From: Sequoia sempervirens | Lineage: Eukaryota; Streptophyta; Pinopsida; Cupressales; Cupressaceae | Assembly (NCBI GenBank): GCA_007258455.2 | Contig: VDFB02262690.1 | Span: forward strand, 1 to 64,000 | DNA length: 64,000 nt | Direction of reading: 5' to 3' | Part shown: positions 59,166 to 64,000 of the stretch, piece after piece | How the letters are laid out: every line of letters starts with the position of its first letter | Position numbering within the stretch: position 1 is the stretch's first letter | Program-made: the position numbers and the translations under genes | The notes under the pieces: model-generated | What the model was told of the DNA's origin: nothing | The model's database searches: none | What the model saw: only the letters and a program-made list of their open reading frames with translations

Positions 59166-60217
59166 GCCTTTAATCATCTTTAAAATCCTCATTAGTAGAA
59201 TTTTTGGATTTCACATGTTCAAGCTTCTCCAAACCAATATCAACTAGCCCTATTAGTGTAGCAGCATCGTCAATTTGTGATGGCTTCTTTAGCTTTACAT
59301 TGTATTAAGATGTTGGACTCTCTTTGTACACAAGTGTATTTTAGTGAATGAGACACAAGAGACTATGCACAACCACAAGTTTCTTTGCGTTCTAAGAGGT
59401 TAGCTTGTTTCTCTTAATGGAATAGATGAAGTTATAAGTAGACCAATTTTTATTAGTAGCAGAAGAAATAAAAACTTAAAATAGCAAGTGAATGGTTTGA
59501 GAGGTAGTAAAAAAAATCAGCCCATATATATTCCACCACAAAATTATGTTCTCGTGTGACATAGTCTCTCTATCTAATTTTGTCTTTTTAGAATATCCCT
59601 TAAGAGATGATTTTTGTACACTCAAAAGGAATTGATACCGACCTTTATAGAATCATACATCATTTGAATGACCTTCATGAGCTTTGTCTTCACTTTAACA
59701 TCTTGTATAGGTGTGATTTTGCTAGGCCTTTGCATGTACCATTTTTGGTTCAATTCATAGGCAACCATGTGATAAAGAGTGTTGAACTTCTCCCATTTGT
59801 GATGAATGATTGGTTGGATATGTTTGTTAGATAGTTGCAATGTGGGGTTCTTTTGTCACTTAACTAGTTTCTTTTGGGCAATCATAGTATCAATCCACTC
59901 ATACATCTCTTCAAAGCTCGGTGCATTGGCATCCCCATATCTAATCACTCTAAAGATTGGAGTAACAATGAAAATATATTTTGTTTCACCCCAAAAAACA
60001 TCACTCACCACATCCTTCATTCTCTTCCCTTGCTTTATTTTGGATTCAAGCCATTGATTCTATTTTTTTGTCATAAATATTATTTGCAATGCCTCTTGCA
60101 ATTGAAGCATCCTCTCTAAGAGAATGAAATATATGCATATCTAGTCTCTACAGGTTTCAAAAATTCCTCCTTGGAGAAGACGTTGAAAAGTGCATGTGAA
60201 GTGTGGTAGTTGCAAAT

Positions 60218-61118
60218 CAATGATAACTTTAAGAAACCCCCCTCAAAAAAAGATATAAAATCCTGGCAAATTTTTCATTTTCTTAGGAAAAAATATTAAT
60301 TTATATTGGCAAATGTTTCCTTTTTTTGAAAAAAAAATTAATTTTATTGGCAATTTTTCTTACATCACTAAAATTTTCTAGAAAATTTTGGTGAATCTTG
60401 AAAAATAATAGGAAAATGAGTTAATTATGATGGTGAATCCATCCAATCTAAAAATAATTCTCATGGAAAATTAGGGGCTCGAGGGGGAAAATTAATGATG
60501 GTTTAAGGGGTAGACTATAATATTTACTTGCCACCATTATTTTAAAATATAATATAATGGCCCTCATTGTATTTTGCAAGGTAAAATATACCCACGATTT
60601 GTAATTCTCACGGGGATTGAAATTTCTTTTAGATCATTATCTAACAACCCTCATTGTACTTTGCAAGGTAAAATTTACCCACAATCTATAATGCTCATGA
60701 TACCCAAAATTATGGGTCCCATGAGCATTACATATAATGGGTACATTTTACTTCATGGAATACAACAAGGGTCATTAGATTATATTATAAATCAACGGTG
60801 GAAACTAAAGATTGGAAATATGGTCCTAAAACAACTAATAATTACGATATACTATTGGCGAATTAATATAGATTTCTACTATAATTTATAAAATTTAGGT
60901 GAATCTAATCTAATCATGTATTGAATATTGTGGCGATTTTTTGAGTTAAATTTTTTAATAAAATAAATTCTTTGGCAATTTAAATAAGACTATAATAAAA
61001 TTTTGTAAAAAATGTGGCAATTCAAGTCAGGTTATAGTTCAAACTATTAACCAATTTTGGATTCCCAAATTTCAACTATTATCCAATTGGCAAATATTAG
61101 CCACTAAAAAAATCACTG
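60218..61118. mobile_element. 901-bp non-autonomous hAT-like element nested in the hAT transposase
   Basis: Flanked by TTGCAAAT at 60210-60217 and 61119-61126. Termini are CAATGATAACTTTAAG on the left and CAGTGATTTTTTTAG on the right (complement). Removing the element and one TTGCAAAT leaves the host transposase frame continuous across the site. No transposase inside. It contains a long foldback at 60640-60780. Confidence 0.8.
60640..60780. repeat. Long foldback inside the hAT-like element
   Basis: CTAACAACCCTCATTGTACT...AATGCTCATGATACCCA pairs with TGGGTCCCATGAGCATTA...AACAAGGGTCATTAG around a centre near 60709. Arms are about 65 bp with few mismatches. A third, direct copy of the outer arm (CCCTCATTGTATTTTGCAAG) lies at about 60562. 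Confidence 0.8.
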
Positions 61119-61699
61119 TTGCAAATAAATATTTGCACATCTCTAACATCATTAAAAAATGTTTTTGATTCAAACAATTTTTTCCATGTCGTTGAATGCA
61201 TTATTTATGCCATGCACACAATAAGTAGTGCACCAAATATGTTTGTAGGCTATCTCGATTAACTTCTCTACCACTTCACGCACATGGATCAATTTGTCAC
61301 TATTTGCATCACATTTTGTGGTCCAACCTCCTTTACAACATCTTTAATGATCTAAGATTGAAAATCAACATCCTCGTGATGCTCTAAACATTCAACAATC
61401 CCATGGAAATAAGGGCCCTTTATACAGGTAGCTATGATATTATAATATTAATCTTGGAATAACCCTTATCCAAGAGTGTTGTCCTCAATTTAATTTCTCT
61501 GTGTGGCGCATATAATGGCCCCACCTTTATTGTCTTCGGCACATTCTCATCATAATAAGGAGAGCGAGCCACATGGAATGGAATGACATTGACATAGAAG
61601 AATTTTCTAATGACATCATCTGCATCATCCTTCAATTGCACTTTTAATGTTTGCTAGTGGGTTTGGAGCATCACTAGTCATCCTATGTTTCCCCTTACA

Positions 61700-64000
61700 C
61701 TCTGCTACCTTTGAACTAGAATAAATTAGAATATATGCATGTGGCCTTTGCAAAGTATTAAAAGCATAACTCTGATGATCCCTCCCCCTTAGTGGCAAAT
61801 AAGTAAATGTAGGTTCATTTTCTTCACTATCACCCCATAATTTACTTATCTCAACCCTATATTTTAGGTTTGTAACTTTTCACATACTCCAACTTTGCTC
61901 ATATTTGAAAGATGTGGGCATTAACTTTGGTAATGCTGCCTTGAAATTCAAAATTCAAAATTGGCATTTCCACAACCTAGTACCCCTAATGTCCTAGACT
62001 TTGTAACTTTTTTTCAAATTGTTTTAAAAGGGACTTAGGATCAAACATACTTTTAGCAAAAAATTGTAACATTTTGGAAGGGCATAATTTAATTCTATAC
62101 TTTCATTGGGTGCATAATTTGATTTAGTTTCAACTTCTTCAACCTCTTGAGGCTCACTCAACCTCACTCATGTTGTGAGATCTCATAGTAACATTGTTGA
62201 TAAATGATATTAAATTTATAAGTTTATAATTAAAAAATCAAATTGATCATGCATAATGCAAGGGATTAAGACAATGTTTTTCTTTTTCTTTCTCACTTCA
62301 AGCCACATGATGTGTAGAAGTAGAGGATACACAAATAGGAATCCTTGTTCTTAACCTTTGTTAAACAAGGATTTTACTATTATTTTTTTCCTTTAGCTTA
62401 CATGAAGCACATAAATAAAGGATACATAAAAGTTAAAATCCTAATTTGACAAAAAATTAAACATCTAAAATATAAAATATTACAATTATAAAATAAAAAT
62501 TAGTTTAAAATTTGATCATTATTTATTTGTAAAACTAAAATAATGAATTTAAATTAAAATTTACAATATAAAATTTGTAAGCTTCTAAGTTAATCAATAA
62601 TTTGTCAACTAAAATTAGTAATGACTAATTACTTATGAAATTGAACAATGAAAATAGTAATGAAGGAAGCCTACTTTGAAGCTTGAATAATGCTTTAAAT
62701 CCTTTGATTCAATGGTGGATTGATGCCAATCTTCTTCTTGCTCTTCCTTTCATTATTCCTAAATCCTAATTGCTTCAATTACAATTTTGTTTCTCTTATA
62801 ACTTGTAAGTTTCAACTTTTTTGTTGAAACATTGAAGTGAGTTGGAATGAGGCTTAGATGCCTATTTGTAAGTTTTTTGCGAGTGTTTATGGTTTGGGTG
62901 GGGCCTATAGGCTATTAAGGTTAGGACATATGACACAATTTTTTAAAATTAATTTTTGTAGTTGTTTTTCGAGTGGGATGCTTGTGAATCTTCAAGATGT
63001 TCAAGAATCTTGGGAGTCCCATAGACATCTTGGGGATGTATCAAAGTCCCCTAGAAGTTTCCAAAAAAAGGGGAAATTTCAAAAAATGTCTCCTCTAGAG
63101 GGGGATGTCTTAGAAACCTCCTCAAAACTAAGATGGTGGTAGTGAAACAATGAGGGGAGATCCCCTCCAAGTCCCCATGCTTGGGGATGTCCCCGTCCTA
63201 GAAATGTGGATATTTTTTTGGGACAGGATAGGGGGCAGGCACAAGGATGCGATCTTGTGAAAGGTTTTTGTTTATTTTTTCATAAGTTGGGTTATTCAAT
63301 GAAAACATGTAGCTCTTGCAAGGCTCTTACCATGAAGTTTGTTCAACTTTAAAAGCAGGCTCTCAAATTTTTAAAAAACTAATCCTAGATTTATTTGGAG
63401 AAACCATGGTTAGTTTAATTATAGTCATAAAAATAATATTTTGGATCCCAAAGTTATAATTCCATATTTAGTGTTAAGCTATTCCTCAAAGTTAGACTTG
63501 TCATCAAGAGAAAAGGGTAGAGGCTCATCAACAAAAAATGGGAAACTTGAGGCCAAGTATTGGTAAATGACCTCTCCTTCACTTTGGGCTCAAGTGAAAT
63601 TGGAAGGGTTCTCCTAGAGGTATTCTTAATATGGCAATTAACAAGAAATGATGTAAAAGTAGAAATCAACCAACAACTACACCCAATTATGATAGACCCC
63701 AATATTTTCCACTAGTTGTTGGCAAGTCTTCTTATTACATTGAAAAAAAAACAATGCATGAGATAAATAATTACATCAATTTTGTATCCCCATGATGTGT
63801 TCAATATAACTACACTTCAATGCATGGTTGTAAGACAAAACTACAAGGCATACCCCTCTAAAGATGATACTTGAATGGCTTATAATAATGGAATTTGTAG
63901 AGCAGGGAGAAAAAGTTAAGACTAAGGAAACTAAAATATTTTATGTTTTAAGGAAAGGGTTGTCTACTTACTCTTCTAGAATAGTGCCTACTCTAATGAA
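61700..64000. other. AT-rich region, no gene recognised
   Basis: Short frames at 62858-63142 (plus) and 63702-63454 (minus) lack motifs. At about 62990-63245 GGGGA and TCCCC strings are dense (TTGGGGATGTCCCCG, GGGGAGATCCCCTCC), forming many small hairpins; this may be part of a repeat. I looked for an hAT terminus here and did not find one. Confidence 0.4.

Larger units (their letters stand above)
59290..61690 (-). pseudogene. hAT-superfamily transposase (DUF659 and dimerisation regions), degenerate
   Basis: Minus strand from about 61690: DDVIRKFFYVNVIPFHVARS, PLYAPHREIKLRTTLLDKGY, IATCIKGPYFHGIVECLEH, IIKDVVKEVGPQNVMQIVTN (DUF659), a Cys/His segment near 61230, then interruption at 61118-60218. 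It resumes ICNYHTSHALFNVFSKEEFL, KPVETRYAYIFHSLREDAS, KRMKDVVSDVFWGETKYIF, FEEMYEWIDTMIAQKKLV, HHKWEKFNTLYHMVAYELNQ, and finally ATNKNWSTYNFIHSIKRNKL with KKLVVVHSLLCL, the hAT C-terminal dimerisation motif, near 59450-59330. This is the domain order of plant hAT transposases, which excise and reinsert elements with 8-bp target duplications. An N-terminal BED zinc finger was not seen. Several stops disable it. Confidence 0.82.

Noticed and set aside
63454..63702. 82-codon minus-strand frame
   Set aside because: Ser/Leu/Thr-rich with no motif and no coding neighbours.

Overview
This window looks like gymnosperm (most likely conifer) nuclear DNA. It is AT-rich, has almost no intact genes, and is packed with old, stop-riddled transposable elements inserted into one another. 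It also carries locally duplicated gene fragments and several small satellite arrays. The organism call is inference from repeat style and the low density of live genes; no single gene proves it.

Layout. 1-8.2 kb: a degenerate CACTA (En/Spm) transposon with a TNP2-type transposase split by introns, preceded by a SET-domain-like reading frame. One intron of the transposase holds a 1.4 kb inverted/tandem array of a 5S-rRNA-like, Cassandra-type LTR. 9.4-14.1 kb: a decayed minus-strand coding unit I do not recognise, split by non-coding DNA with two tRNA-like Pol III heads. 14.7-15.3 kb: a 149-bp tandem repeat. 16.28-23.33 kb: a full Ty1-copia element (Copia-1) with both LTRs, PBS, PPT and gag-PR-INT-RT-RH in order, broken by many stops. 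23.9-29.2 kb: AT-rich with no gene seen. 29.3-36.7 kb: a tandem segmental duplication carrying exon fragments of a PTI1-like kinase. One copy has gained a 988-bp DNA transposon at a TTAA site; the other has expanded one motif into an 11-copy satellite. 37-41.8 kb: short tandem repeats, an inverted-repeat element and a telomere-like motif array.

41.9-57.85 kb: a minus-strand copia element (Copia-2) with 450-bp LTRs and a CTAGT target duplication. Two things lie inside it. One is a younger plus-strand copia (Copia-3, 43.55-48.33 kb, 698-bp LTRs, TGACT duplication). The other is about 7 kb of foreign DNA containing an L-gulonolactone oxidase fragment, a ribosomal P3 terminal exon, and a GC-rich mitochondrial insertion that includes the 5' end of cox3. 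The two copia elements are relatives. Neither shows a recognisable reverse transcriptase, and both keep a duplicated hairpin with compensating stem changes between the RNase H end and the PPT.

58.8-61.7 kb: a minus-strand hAT transposase (DUF659 and dimerisation regions) interrupted by a 901-bp non-autonomous hAT-like element with an 8-bp TTGCAAAT target duplication. The rest, to 64 kb, is AT-rich with one GGGGA/TCCCC-rich patch.

No complete, evidently functional host gene was found. The most informative structures are the occupied/empty insertion sites, the covarying hairpins, the SET/CACTA association and the three-source gene-fragment cluster.
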